64,000 nt of DNA from Enoplolaimus lenunculus (taxonomy: Eukaryota; Nematoda; Enoplea; Enoplida; Thoracostomopsidae): NCBI GenBank assembly GCA_030248215.1, contig JASANG010002072.1, forward strand, positions 62,001 through 126,000, in the 5' to 3' direction. Position 1 is the stretch's first letter. Every line of letters starts with the position of its first letter. The translations under genes and the position numbers were made by a program. A model generated the notes under the pieces. It did no database searches, was not told the origin of the DNA, and saw nothing but the letters and a program-made list of their open reading frames with translations. Below are positions 1 to 55,362 of this stretch, piece after piece.

Positions 1-301
1 AAATAAGCTAAGAGCTTATCATATCACCAAGTTTAACAAATAAATCACACTCGTGAAATTTAATTAATTGTTCATTGTTGAAGTTAGCATAGCACTCTGA
101 AGTAATAAAGTTTAGAAAACCGAATCAACGTTATACTCATGAATATTTTAGCCTGCATAACTCTTCATTACAGACCAAAAGCTTATGCTTTCACTGTGTA
201 CCGACTGACCAATGAATTTCAGTACGAAAATACATCAAGAATCACAAGCTTTTCTGGTGATACCCAAGATATTATGAACGTTGCGTTACTGACTTGGGTA
301 G

Positions 302-460
302 GCCGGTAGCCAGCTTACCTTACTAGAGAGGGTTAAAAAAATTTTCATGAGTAGCAGAAAAAGATTATGGATGACTTAAAATCGAGGTTGAAAGTTTTGT
401 AAGGGGAGCAAAGTTCTTTAAACGGGTTCCGACCTCCTTGGGCCACTGATGGCTACGGGC
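302..460. mobile_element. ~155-bp terminal-inverted-repeat element, family A, 13 bases from an exon
   Basis: Starts GCCGGTAGCC and ends GGCTACGGGC, an inverted pair. The interior shares the GGCTAAAAAATTTTC and CAAGGTTGAAAATTTTC blocks of the other family A copies. Its right end lies 13 bases beyond exon 18, so it almost touches the donor. Confidence 0.6.
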
Positions 461-473
461 GTCCTAAACTTAC

Positions 474-43555
<43,082 letters not shown>

Positions 43556-45430
43556 TAAGAAATGGTTGAATTAGTGGAATTCACGTTAACAGACTCTGTA
43601 TGAATAATAAGTAAAACGGCCGAATTGTAATTTAAATCATACTTAATAGTTGATCCACAACGCCAAGGCATAATCGCCAAACTGTGGCAAAATAGTGAAG
43701 GCAAAGCTACTGCACAATTAAACCAGATAGTTTAGTAACATTTGCTACTATATCATTATAGTTAACCATAGATTTTGTATACCGTAAATATGCTAGAAAC
43801 TACACAGAGTACTTAAGCACTAAAATAAAAATAACAACAACGTTACTGCCCCACTTTCGTATGACATGGGGTTTTTTATGGTCATCTGAAATAGGGTTGG
43901 CTGATAAGCATGACATGATAACTCTTCCAATTTATTACTTCGATATTGTGATTCGATTAAATTTCCTTTATTTTGCGAGTATGATTCTTGAAAAATTGGG
44001 ACACTCACTGCACATGGAACTAACTTCTTTGACGAAAATTCTACTGTAGTTTCGAATTCATCTTGTTACTGTTGTTATACCATCACCGTAACATCATACC
44101 AATCCATTGCAAAATTTTCACGTAAGAGCTTAAACTTTACTGCGATTCGCATCTTGGCAACTCAAAAACGGCAATAACTTTGTTTCCATCAAAGATGAAT
44201 CCACCGGACAAACTTGACTTACCAGCCAGCCGGGCTTCGACAGGGGGGTGCTCACACGGACCATATTTCATTCTACTCCAACCCTGATTGAGAAAGTGGT
44301 ATCGCTTACACTTAAATAAGCCTGGTTAGAATGTATCTAATACTCCCTCCTCGATCATGTAGACGGTAGCGTAACTTTGCGACCCCGTAACGCTACACTG
44401 CACGAGTGTATGAATGAAGTAGTGTCATACTCTCAATCATCCATTCTTGGTGAAACCAATCAGCTAAATTATAATTTGTAACGGTTTCAATGAACTCATA
44501 GAACGACTAACCAGCAAAACATGTATCACGTTTTTTCATTTTAAATTGTCTGCAAAGTTATAACTGGAAAATAAACATCTCAAATACAAAAGTTTTAGGA
44601 ATAAACATTCGTAAATATTAACGTGCCCCAAAACCAATCAAATCCTTGTTTAGTTTCATGTTGACAACTTTTAGCCTGCTGTTTGAGCCATAATGTGGTA
44701 TACCTAGTTACGAAGACTTATTTGTTTATTTCTTTTTCAACGCACTCATTTTCTCGACAGTGGCCCTAGTAATCTAGCACAGCTCAACGAATGGTTAATA
44801 TTGACTGTCTAGTTTTCACAAAATGCAGTCAAAATACGGGTTTTTTCAGTTATTCCGCTAAGCTGGATGTAGCCCAAAAATGGTTCAATTTTGATATCTA
44901 TTCTTAGTTTCACCTGTGTAAATTCTAATAAACCAAAGCTTATCTGACTGTTTATACTTATCAACAGGAATCATATTAAAATAAACCGTCTCTCAGCTAC
45001 ACACCGCTAGCACTCGCTACCCGATAATTTGGCGGCGGCCATGCTTGCGACCGTTTATAAATGAACAGTTCGCAGACTACTTAAATTTACCGAATCAATT
45101 TGCGCGTATCTAATGTCTGTGAAAACTAAACAACCTAACTGTGCTACAATGCACAAAATGTTGAGTATTGAAATGGTTTCCAATAGCGAATTAGTCGTGC
45201 CCAAGCTACAATAATGTAAGGGTTGAATACATATCGTAAGGTCCGTAATTGCCGGCAACAGGGTTGAGACAAGTGGGGGACAAGCGCCAATCCCATGTGG
45301 AAATGGTCGCGACCGGGCGGTAAAATAACTGTCGTAAATTATAAAACTTCAATGTAAAAAATATTTCTACCCACATTAATATTTCTGCCCCTGTTAGCTG
45401 AAAATTTGTGGTTGTTGCCCTATATATACG

Positions 45431-45683
45431 CAGTAGCTGATCTAGAGGGGGGCGGGTGGAGGGCGTACGCCCACCGTCATAGATTTTTTGTGATAAAACG
45501 GTAAGGTCCCTACTTTACAATTTTTTCCTCAAAAATGTTTTTGGTGAAAAAAGCCGTACCTTACAATACTTCCACCTACAAAATTTTTTGTTGATAAAAC
45601 GATAAGATCCCAACCTCGTAATTTTTGTGTTTCATAACATTTGCCACCCCGCCCCCCGTCAAAAATTCCTGGATCCGCCGCTG
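45431..45683. mobile_element. hAT MITE, 253 bp
   Basis: Flanks TATATACG and TATACACG match at seven of eight positions. Ends CAGTAGCTGATCTAG and CCTGGATCCGCCGCTG. The interior has three variants of TTTTTTGTGATAAAACGGTA followed by AGGTCCC and TTACAATTTTT, a short internal repetition. Confidence 0.8.
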
Positions 45684-46079
45684 TATACACGGTTCAAAAT
45701 GAACCTATTTGAGAATACTGAGAACGCTAATCCGTACGAACTACATTAGCAAAATCTATAGCACAAATTTCAATGTTTGATTACAGGGCAAGAGGTAAAC
45801 TAACGCTGAATAAAGCTTTTTAAGAAAATGTAAGTACACATATTGAAGTGTAAGAAGAGAAGTGTATTTTCGATTGGAGTTGAGATTTTGCCTTCGATAT
45901 TTCTGTTTTTTAGCTTCATAACAGCTGACTCGTCAGGCAAACTGGTTAACGTCGATCGTTAAAATTTCAAGTGGTATTTGCGAAAATAATTGTCAAAAAA
46001 GTTGGACTTAATCTCGTCGTATCTACGTTAATATGTACCGCAGAACAAAGGCATAGTTTAATTAGGTTTGGTTTTCAAT

Positions 46080-46170
46080 GATCTACAAACAAGGCTAAAA
46101 ATTTTCCAGGGGGAGCAAAAATTTTCCAGGGAGGGGGGCTGAACCCCCGTTGCCCCCCTTGGCTACGGGC
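46080..46170. mobile_element. family A element, left part missing
   Basis: Has ACAAACAAGGCTAAAAATTT then TCCAGGGGG and the clean right end TTGGCTACGGGC. Confidence 0.6.
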
Positions 46171-46398
46171 CTAATTTCAAATCAAAATTTTCATTTGTTA
46201 AACCATTTAAAACTATGGTCAAATCATCTGTGTCGTTTCGTTCACAGCGCAGCTAAGACAATTCACAAAATAGATTTTATTGTAAAGTATACGCTTTCAA
46301 TATTCGTTCAAAGCGACATCAGATCTCTCTTCGATAGTTATAATTATCGTGAACGAAGTAAAAAACACTTTTTCAATCGCTTTTAAAACACCGCTATT

Positions 46399-46583
46399 CA
46401 CTGGCGGATCAAACGGGAGCGAACGAAGGCCTACGCTCCTCAACTGGGACCAAAACCAAAAATTGTACTGAAATTCACCACTAAAGCTACGGCTCGAGCT
46501 TGTTATTTGTTTCGCTCGCGTTTTTCACTAAAATATTCATATCGTGCGGCCTCCGAGATCAGAAATTACTGAATCCGCAACTG
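46399..46583. mobile_element. hAT MITE, 185 bp, with the GAGCGAAGCGAG core
   Basis: Flanks CCGCTATT and GCGCTATC match at six of eight. Ends CACTGGCGGATC and GAATCCGCAACTG. The interior includes, in reverse, the core CGAGCGAAACAAATAACAAG, tying that dispersed core to hAT-type elements. Confidence 0.7.
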
Positions 46584-47512
46584 GCGCTATCGTCTCTTTG
46601 CTGCGATTCGATTTCATAAAAAGCTTTTGCTTTTAAAATAAGTCAAAAAAATGACGTGTAAATTTGTGACGTTTCTGACGCAATAAAGCACCCGTTGTCA
46701 AACTTATTAGACGAACAAACACTGAAAATCGAGCGAGTTAAAATTAAACAAAAACATCCAGGTAAATATTGAAGAAACCAGCTTTTAATAATTTATTGGC
46801 GCTGTTTATTTAGTTTGTTACAGTCGTTGTGATCTAAGAAGCATAATGCTATCAAAAATGTGTATGCTTTGTACACCGAAAACCACTATGACATCTATAA
46901 CAAATACCATGCAATTACTGCAACAAATACTATCGCGCAGAAAAATTTTAAAGAAAAACCATTTCATGACAGCTGAATTTTATGGCAGTACAATTATTTT
47001 GCTAACACGTTTGATGCCAGCTACGCCAACTGTACAGGCGGTGTTGGCTGCCTACTAAGGCCGGACCTGTACCGGGCCGGCCGGTTCCACCTTTGGTGCA
47101 CCAACTACTATGATTATTTTGCACACAATAATGTTCACGAAATTTTTGATTCAGTTTCATTTGGATACCTTCGACTGCATGGCATTTAGTCATTGTCTTC
47201 CTGCCAAACATATGTTTGTTACAAAATCTACAACTACTCACCTGAAAACTTGCTGCTAGACAGCTGCGTAAGCTGTCTGCCTATTAAACACATCCTAGCC
47301 GGAACTTAAACCTCATAGTGCCATGGTGAGCGACTAATTGCACTGTCTTTAGCTGCGCAAAAAAATGCTTCGCCCCTTAAACTAACATGGGCCCTGCATC
47401 CAATCTAGCATGAATACAATCATATCAATCCAACATATACCAGGAAACAAACCGGCCGTCAATAATGAAGCAACAACCCAGTCAAATTTTAAGCACACAA
47501 GCAGATGCAAGT

Positions 47513-47706
47513 AGACACTGGCGAATCCAAGGGGCGGCTACTCAGCCCAAAGCATTCCAACAATCAAACCCCAAAATCTTTGTACTATGATTTAGTGCTA
47601 AAATTGTGTTTGGTTTTATTGCGCAATTCGCTCGCGAGCTTTTCCACTATTATATATCGCGCGGCGTTCCCCATCCACTGGACATTTCTAGATCCACAAC
47701 GGCACA
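47513..47706. mobile_element. probable relative of the 46399 hAT MITE
   Basis: Left CACTGGCGAATCCAAGG; the interior has TTCGCTCGCGAGCTTTTCCA and CTATTATATATCGCGCGGC, parallel to 46495-46555; right TTCTAGATCCACAACGG. Target duplication not resolved. Confidence 0.45.
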
Positions 47707-48022
47707 GACACCACAAAAGAAACCCTCAAATCAGAGATCGCTTCAAAAGATATACTCTGAAGTCGTGTTCTGGTGGGCACTAGTAGGCATGTAAGACACC
47801 ACTGTGGTATATCCTTAAAATAAATGCCCGCAACACAGATGAAAATAAATATGTGATGCGACGAACACAAGTCTCTTTCTGTTGCATACTACCATTTATT
47901 TTGCAACTTGAACTCTGGTAGAATTTGTGCGAAACAGTGCTGTGTAACAAGGAAAACTTGTAATATTGACACTAAAAGTTTGACCAGAAATTAAATCGGA
48001 ATGTTCCTTGAATAGTCAGCGG

Positions 48023-48172
48023 GCAAGGTGCAACCGGAGGTGATAAATACCGGAGCCGGACTCGGAGGTCAACGAAACTTGCTGGAGCCGGAGATGAGAT
48101 TATGTAGTAAAAATGATAGTTAATTAGTTAATTTAGCCAATATATGCAATATGATGTTTCACTGGTAAAAAA
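48023..48172. mobile_element. family F element fragment
   Basis: GGTGCAACCGGAGGTGATAA, CCGGAGCCGGACTCGG and the AT-rich stretch TATGTAGTAAAAATGATAGT with following bases match 8508-8640. Confidence 0.6.
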
Positions 48173-48631
48173 ACTTATTTTTCTTCAACACATTGCATAC
48201 TGTGTACATGAATCCACATGCAAACCACGAATTATTGCAATAAAATTCATTATAATTTAGTACGACCGTTCAACAGAAATTATTCACAAATAAAGCGGCA
48301 TGACCCCTCATGTATAAGAAACTTTGCGACCTCTGGGTTCCAAGTTATGTCTCTAAAAATTTTGGTAGGCGTAGGGGATATATCTCACTACCCACCTATC
48401 CCTCAGCTTATACAATGTTCATATGCTTTAACCAGGGAAGGCAACACACGGCACGACCGTTCTTGAAAATTTGTTTCGGGTGAGTAATATTATCTAATGT
48501 AAAACTGTAGGTCAGCGAACGTAGAACGCGAGAAAATTTGTTAACATTTAGCAACCTGGCGGTTATTTTAAGATTTGTGTAGTGTGTGAAGGCATTAAAA
48601 GAATTACGGGAAGGTAGAATAGTGTCAAAAT

Positions 48632-48833
48632 TCGAGAGCGAAGCGAGTAAGAAGCCAGACACATTTAAAAAATTTTGACGATTTTTGTTTCAATCGGTTT
48701 GTCCAGTTTGCGGTTGACATTGCGTCTCTCACATTTTCCTGTGTGCGCATCTGTTAACCTGATTCCCAAAATAAATTTTGTTGAGATCCTGTTGGGGGGC
48801 CACAGCCTGGGTGCCCCTCATGGATAAACCACT
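48632..48833. mobile_element. hAT-like fragment with the GAGCGAAGCGAG core
   Basis: GAGAGCGAAGCGAGTAAGAA then GCCAGACACATTT; the right part AATTTTGTTGAGATCCTGTT and end CCCCTCATGGATAAACCACTG resemble the right end of 55363-56014. Left end not found. Confidence 0.55.
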
Positions 48834-49399
48834 GTAGACTTTGTATCCTCTGTTTGAAACCATTTAAATCAGAATTCGTAAATTTACAAATCTATTGCAC
48901 GAGATACTGGCTACAACACTGTACGGGTGCGCAAATATATATGCATTGTGATCCCTGTATACAATTTGTTATCAATTTTCAGCAGATCTATATGGCTTAA
49001 GTTTAGATGTAGGTTTAGTAAGCAGGTCGTTATACTTAACGTCGGTCAAACGAACATCGAATCAGTTATAATCTGACTTGAACCAGTGCAAATAACCACA
49101 CCTTCGCCTACAGGATCAGGCACGTGGGCAATTCTCATGTAGCTGTACAAACATGTAAAAGTTTCTTTGCTGAACCAAAATGATTACCTTCACACAGCGT
49201 AAATACGTCCCAAACGGCAAAATATAAGAGCTCTTTGAACTAAAACTTGTGCGAGGTTGTATTTACATTATGTTCTTGTTCACTTATCTTTAAAACTTCT
49301 TTTTTTCGACTTGACATCAGTTCCAAGTTAATATTTTATGCTTGAATAGCGTGAACCACGAAAACCGTATGCTTGAGCAAAAATTCTCGATATGGCCGG

Positions 49400-49560
49400 C
49401 ATGGCACGTGGAAGCAAAGACGTATGCAAGGTGGTTTTGGGGTCAAAAGCCCGTCTTTGCGATTTTTATAAAACTTAGATATTTTTTCAGCTTGTAACAC
49501 AAGAAACTGCTTCAAAATTTTCTTTAACGTACACCCTCCTTTCTGTAAATTTTTAAGCTT
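49400..49560. repeat. dispersed repeat, family J
   Basis: GACGTATGCAAGGTGGTTTT then GGGGTCAAAAGCCC through CACCCTCCTTTCTGTAAATTT corresponds to 18720-19000 without the tandem duplication. Confidence 0.5.
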
Positions 49561-50044
49561 AACACGGAGGAAGCATTTAAGGTACTTGGGTGTATGAGCT
49601 AGAAGCGAACGCTAACTTTGGTCATTGCCTGAGGTTGAAACTATGCAAATTTTAACTCGCAAATTTAGACGCTTGATAAACGAAACGTTTAATCTACGTT
49701 GCTTACTTAGTTCGACACTCGTCGGCAAAATTGTACACAAAGCGAATATAGGAACTATCCAAGCTCACGTACTAAATTAGACGATAACTTCCTGCTTGTT
49801 TTGAGCTCTATGTAATTGCCTAAAAATGACATTGTGTCTGTTTTTTGATCGATTTAGCTCGCTGAACATAACCGTGCTTAGGGACAGCATAGGCAATTGC
49901 GTAACGCATACCTATAACCTCTATGACACCTTTACATGTACATACACTACAAAGTATTTAGTACGGGCCCGTAGCCCAAGTGGGCAGGCAGTGCTGGAGC
50001 AGAACGGCGTGGAGGCTGCCCCCACACTTCAGGGCAGTGCCCCC

Positions 50045-50330
50045 AAACTCGCGAGCGAAGCGAGGAATACGCCAGATGCATTTTAAATTTTCGTGGTTTT
50101 TGTTTCAACCGGTTGAGGTTGGAGCTTCTTTAAGGGTGGGCCCTGCAAATGGCGGTATGGGGAGTAACTGCTCTGGCCCTGAAGGCAGGAGAGGCTCAGT
50201 TTATCTGGAAAAGCTTGGGTCCCCTCTAGAAAATTTTCAACCTTGCTTGTAAGTCAACGAAAACCCTTGTATGACTCTCCTGAAAATTTTTTAGCTTTCC
50301 TGCCAATGTGAGCTAGCTATGGGCCTAATT
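50045..50330. mobile_element. composite: GAGCGAAGCGAG-core fragment followed by a family A copy
   Basis: GCGAGCGAAGCGAGGAATAC then GCCAGATGCA at 50051-50080; GGGTGGGCCCTGCAAATGGC near 50135 matches 59205; from about 50170 family A words (AGAAAATTTTCAACCTTGCT, CCCTTGTATGACTCTCC, GAGCTAGCTATGGGCC). Confidence 0.55.
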
Positions 50331-50521
50331 TAGTATTGTAACCCCTGCTACAGAAATCCCTGATCCGTCGACAATGGCTGGTTCCAGGGGGTTCAAGGAG
50401 CTCGGTCCCTCATCTTTTTTCAATGCCTAACAATATAAAAAACTGCTATCTTCAAAGAATTTGCACTAAAGTTAGTTCAGCTTCTCGCTTGCTTTGCTCG
50501 AGAGATTGTTCTCACTACATC

Positions 50522-50829
50522 CAAGAGTGGATGATCACTCTTTATAACAAGAGTGTGCAACTGGGTACATTCTGTGTATTAAAGAATGTACCCGGCACGC
50601 GTTGCGTTTTTGGCCTACCTCCTCTTGTTTAGGGGGTCTGTATGCAGTTTTATATCGTAGTAATGCTAGGAGCAAATTGTACCCCACTTGATAAAAGGGG
50701 GGTAGGTGTACTGCCCTGATTGAAGGGGTGGGCGTCGAACAAAAATGCAACGCGTGCTGGTACATTTAGTACCGTGCATAGCCCAAGCAGTTGCACATTC
50801 TTCTGCAAGGTGGACATCATCCACTCTTG
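50522..50829. mobile_element. fullest hairpin MITE of family M
   Basis: Flanks CTACATC and CTACAAC match at six of seven. Arms CAAGAGTGGATGATCACTCT ... GCAACT and AGTTGCACATTCTTCTGCAA ... CACTCTTG are inverted. Inside, GCACGCGTTGCGTTTTTGGC and its near-inverse AAAAATGCAACGCGTGC form a second pair, and GTACATTTAGTAC a small hairpin. 308 bp, non-coding. Confidence 0.88.
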
Positions 50830-51986
50830 CTACAACTGACCCTAAACATTGGGGTCGTCATGTTTACATATGTACGTCAAATCAAATCGTTAGCGGCAGT
50901 TTATCGTTTCTCTATAAACTGTATATATTTTCATGCCTATCTCTCGTCAGCATTTCACCGATTAGCCATTGTTTACTGGGGTTTCTGTCTATTGGATGTT
51001 GGCTTGCTTGACAGATAACAGTAGGGCTTTAGTAAGTTGCATGGAAGTCTCAAGAATTCGTGCAGAAGTTTTGGGGACCACGCTTGGCTTGGTGTCTCAT
51101 AAGGAGTTACCTCGGGCCTGCCGAACTGGTCCTTTACGACCATAACATGTATTTATGTTCTCTTGAACCAAAGGCCATGCATGCATCCCTAAAACTGAAA
51201 CCGGCTGAACTCAGCTCGTCGAGGTCAATAAACTGAATCCTAAAAGTTCATATTCCGTATCTTCATCGATAGACAGTTTGAAGATGAAAATACTGGTACC
51301 CGTAGCCCGTAAGAAAAAGCCGCAGCATGCAAGCTTAGAATCGTAATCTTCAAGTGCAACTGAAATTAAACAATCGTACTAAATATATTTTGCCTCGTTT
51401 TCTCAGCTGAACTTAAGTTTTTGACAATGCTGGGTTCTCGCCTGATCGCTGTACACAGTGTCACAATCGACGATAGGCTATTATTACGACAATAATGCTT
51501 CCACTTCTATGCGTTCGAAAACCTAGAAAACCATACTATTGTACAATGCAAGAGCTTATTTTTTTCGTCCTCTCATAATTATTGTGATTACAAACATATC
51601 TCATGCTGCCGGATTAAAAAAGCTGACAATAGACTTCAAACATTCAGCTAATAACCAAGGCATGGGTTTTAGACAAACAAACAGTATTTTGAGTTAAATA
51701 CTAATATGATATAAAGCAGCGAGCTAGCATGTCCAAGAAATATCGGAACTGGTTCCGGACCCTCAGAAATGTAGATTGAGTGGTGGTGTCGCATTTCCCT
51801 CTAAGGATGCTTTCAGTCCCTGGCCGAAAATGGGCCATCTGACATAGCTGGCCTTGAAAGCCGCCGCCTTGCTGTCTTCCATTATAATCCGCCCCGTAAT
51901 TTATTAGGGAAAATTAATTTGGATTTTCAGCGCGTATGGGTCGTATCACATGCGAACAATGATGCAACTACAGTTCAAGATCTATT

Positions 51987-52223
51987 TCATGCAAACTTTT
52001 GCAAACCATGTTCAAATGAAAAAAAATTAAACCAATCTATCTGTGAGATATCATTCCGTTTTTGAAAATTTCTCAGTGTTTGATCTCGTATAAAATGTGA
52101 TAAAGCATTATCTGGCTCGAGTGAAAACTGGCAAATCGATAAGAAAAATAAAATTATCAATAGTATAATAATACCAACCAGGAGCCACAACAACGCCCAC
52201 GACCTTTCACATATTAATACCAA
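51987..52223 (-). other. short open frame with a strong hydrophobic segment, unassigned
   Basis: About 78 codons ending at a stop. It contains LLWLLVGIIILLIILFFLSI followed by a polar tail (IRDQTLRNFQKRNDISQ). No ATG opens it and no good acceptor precedes it, so it may be chance AT-rich sequence. I do not recognise it. Confidence 0.15.
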
Positions 52224-52596
52224 AACACTAGTGCGTCAAAACACATTGAATATATAGGTTTCGGGCACGCCAAAAGCTTATTAAGCAACCTTGAAAAAAT
52301 AGCAATTTAAGCGCTGCACGAAGTTTTGCAGTTTAAAACTGCGCAATAATGCGGCGAATACCTGCACGCAACGAACACTGCTCTATATTTGGGTGTTTGC
52401 AAAAACAACAGCTTACAAATAAAAAAATTGTTAAGCAACAGAGCAATTATATACGATATGTTTGTTTTTTGCTTCCACTGTATGTTTAAATATGATATTT
52501 TATGCGAAACTTGGTAGCAGTTGTAGCAGAAGGAAATGCACGCCATGGGCACACCACAGGCAGGTAGGTACGTATACAAGGGGATGCTACAGCTCA

Positions 52597-52744
52597 CCGA
52601 TAGCCAAGGAGGAAGCCAGGGGGCTTAACCCCTTAAGAAAATTTGAAAAAAATTTTCAACATTGCTTGTAAGTTAACGAAAACCTTTGCATGCCGCTCCT
52701 GAATATTTCTTAGCCTCCCTATCAAGGTGAGTTGGCTACTGCCT
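52597..52744. mobile_element. ~148-bp element, family A
   Basis: Ends CGATAGCCAAGG and GAGTTGGCTACTGCC; interior AAAATTTTCAACATTGCTTG and AACCTTTGCATGCCGCTCC. Confidence 0.7.
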
Positions 52745-53097
52745 TATGCAGGTAGCTGCACTTCCACTGGGTTCCCGAACACCAATCTAATGATAGGTGA
52801 GTACAACAAAAAACGGGAACTTTGCAGGTGCACCAGCTTTTTAAATATTTTCCATCATTGAGACCCCAGTCACTCGCCGTGTCCCAATATTCTGATGCTG
52901 CTAAATGAGTGCAGCTGATATTAGTTATCTTCTATATATAAATTCAGGTATAGACTAGAGATTGCATTCGTATTGTTCACCAGCTAAATTCCCCGAGCCT
53001 AATTTTTCCTACGTTATGTCCCTCGGGTTCGTTGTTTGCGAATTCGCAAATCGTACCAAAGAAAATATACTGTACAGGTTGTGCATTCCAGACGTAT

Positions 53098-53290
53098 GCC
53101 CGTACTCTCAAAAGTATGTAAAGTTACGTTTGAATCAGCGAATGACAAGTTTCAAAGTTCAGCTTATCTTTCAGATCTGATTTGCCTTACTAATGTGCAA
53201 ATTGTAAGATTATTAACTGCAAGGGTTTGTGAGTTTGAAAACGTATCCCTAACTGGTTATAGCTGCCACACGCATTTGAGAATATGGGTC
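53098..53290. mobile_element. palindromic MITE, family C
   Basis: Left GCCCGTACTCTCAAAAGTAT; right CACACGCATTTGAGAATATG then GGTC is the inverse. Confidence 0.65.
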
Positions 53291-53814
53291 TTGCATATGA
53301 CAGATTTGCATATGTCACGTGCAGCATACATTTTTAGACCTTCACATGACAGCATTAATATGAAAAAATTGGCATGATATATGGTGCATATAAGCTATTG
53401 CACAAGACGGTATCCGTTAGACTGTTTAAACTTGAAACGATAGCAAAAAGTTGGCGTTTACGAAAAGCTACTTTCACATAAACCATAAAAGAGTAAAGTC
53501 ATGATATAATGAAATCATAGAGCACCTGATAGATTTGATGATGTTTAAGCCACAGGCGTTTCTCGCGACGGATCTGACGAGATTCAACACCGGAAATCTT
53601 TCTGTAACATTTTGCCACCATTTTCCTCGATATATATCTATTGAAACTTGATATAATCTGCCAATGTGTACCGAACAATGGTTTGTGAAAATTTGAGTTG
53701 AGTTAGAACGGCAAATTAATTCGATTGTTACGTCATGTTTAAAGGTCATATTTGAACACTCCAAAGGCTTGATTCCGATGTGAACATTTGTCTGTCTTTT
53801 ATTAACCGTATAAA

Positions 53815-53970
53815 ACGAGCTCGTAGGTGAAAGGGAAACAAGAGCAGAGTGGCTGATCTTTCCACAGGAAAATCCCCCAACATTTAGCCTTACTTGTTAG
53901 TAATCAGAAACCCTTGTATGCCGCTCGTAAGAAATTTTTAGCTCCCCACCAGCAACGTTAGCTCGCTACT
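53815..53970. mobile_element. ~155-bp element, family A, decayed
   Basis: Ends GAGCTCGTAGGTG and TAGCTCGCTACTT; interior CATTTAGCCTTACTTGTTAG and AACCCTTGTATGCCGCTCG. Confidence 0.55.
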
Positions 53971-54699
53971 TAAACTAGCCTGTCAAAAGACAATTTTCAA
54001 CAAAACGACTTTCTTGAGTACGTAAATGTTTTTCAAGTGCGCCATTAATACAAACTTTGTAGTTATTTCTTTACTCCACAATATATCTTCAAATGCAAGT
54101 TCTCACTTATAATTTAAATACGTACTCCAGCAGTTTTAGGCGGTGCTTCAATTCAGAAGCAAAGTTGGAAAAGAAACGATTTTGACGTTTGTTTAGATTT
54201 AATCGCAACAATTTTTCTTCGTACATCTGATACCAAGGGCGTAGGCATAATTTCATCTCGGGATTGCATAACCTCGTGTAAACGAAAATTTTCTGACCCT
54301 AAGGATTCAGAAACTTGTGTTACGCACTGTTAAACATGCTATCTCTTGTCTTTCACAATTTTATAGGAAGAGGTATATCCCCTAAATCTCTTCCGTTATA
54401 TACACCCCTGGTTGATACCTAAGACAGCTGGAAAATACTGAACATGTTATATTTAGAAACTATCCCTTAAGAAACAAGTAGGATTCCAACTCGGAAATTT
54501 TAGACATTCAAAACTTTAAACCGACCTAAAATCGAACAGAAATAAACAATCTTACTCCAAAAACTGTTTCTCAAAGTAATTGAAGTTCTGGAAACAATTC
54601 TGACGAACGTGAACATTTTTACCTACCTGCACGTCGAGCTTGCTACCTGGCTTCGATATATCACATTTAACGAAAAACTTTCATCAAAACATGACAAAA

Positions 54700-55254
54700 T
54701 TATTTCACCGTACCGCTTTTTAGCCTGAGTGCCGGGTATATAACCAACAGAGGCAACGGAAATACATAATTGGTCAGCTTGAACGTTGCGAATAGAACGA
54801 AACATATTGAAACTCCAAAAACAATACATACAAGGGGAGTGGTTGCTTTGTAAACAAACAGTAAATTTGAAGTTACTTTTCGCACGCACGGCATAGCGTA
54901 AGGCTTCAAACTCGCGATACTATAAAAGCAAGCGATTGATGGCGGATGTATTGCTTTTAATTTGAGAATGTAAAATGTGTAGTGAGAGAATATGAATGTA
55001 TTCGAATACTTGTTGCAGTGGCGGGTGCAAAAATTTCCGGTGACAGCGGCAAGGATACTGTTTGTGTTCTGAAATTTTTCAATTTTAAACCGCATTTTTA
55101 GCCATTTATGTAAAAATATTTTACGATTGAGTAAATTGCACTGAACATGCGAAGAATTTTGAATTCGTGATGTAATCATGCCTATTTGGCAAGACATTTG
55201 CATGACAAAATTTTTAGCACAATAGGAACGGTGGAGGACAATATTGCAAGTCAC
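54700..55254 (-). other. longest unassigned open frame (about 184 codons)
   Basis: Open on the minus strand from about 55254 to 54700. Composition is hydrophobic in the second half (for example PLVCIVFGVSICFVLFATF). It shows no motif I know, no ATG-centred start context and no clear splice site at either end. In AT-rich DNA of this base composition an open run this long is uncommon but not impossible. Could be a decayed or unrecognised exon. Confidence 0.15.
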
Positions 55255-55362
55255 AAAAATTGCAGAATTGAAAATGCGTGTATATTTCTTAAATCATTCA
55301 CAGTCAATGATTAGCTACAATTAAGCCTTGAAAACGAGTTCGGATACATTAATCAGTCCACG

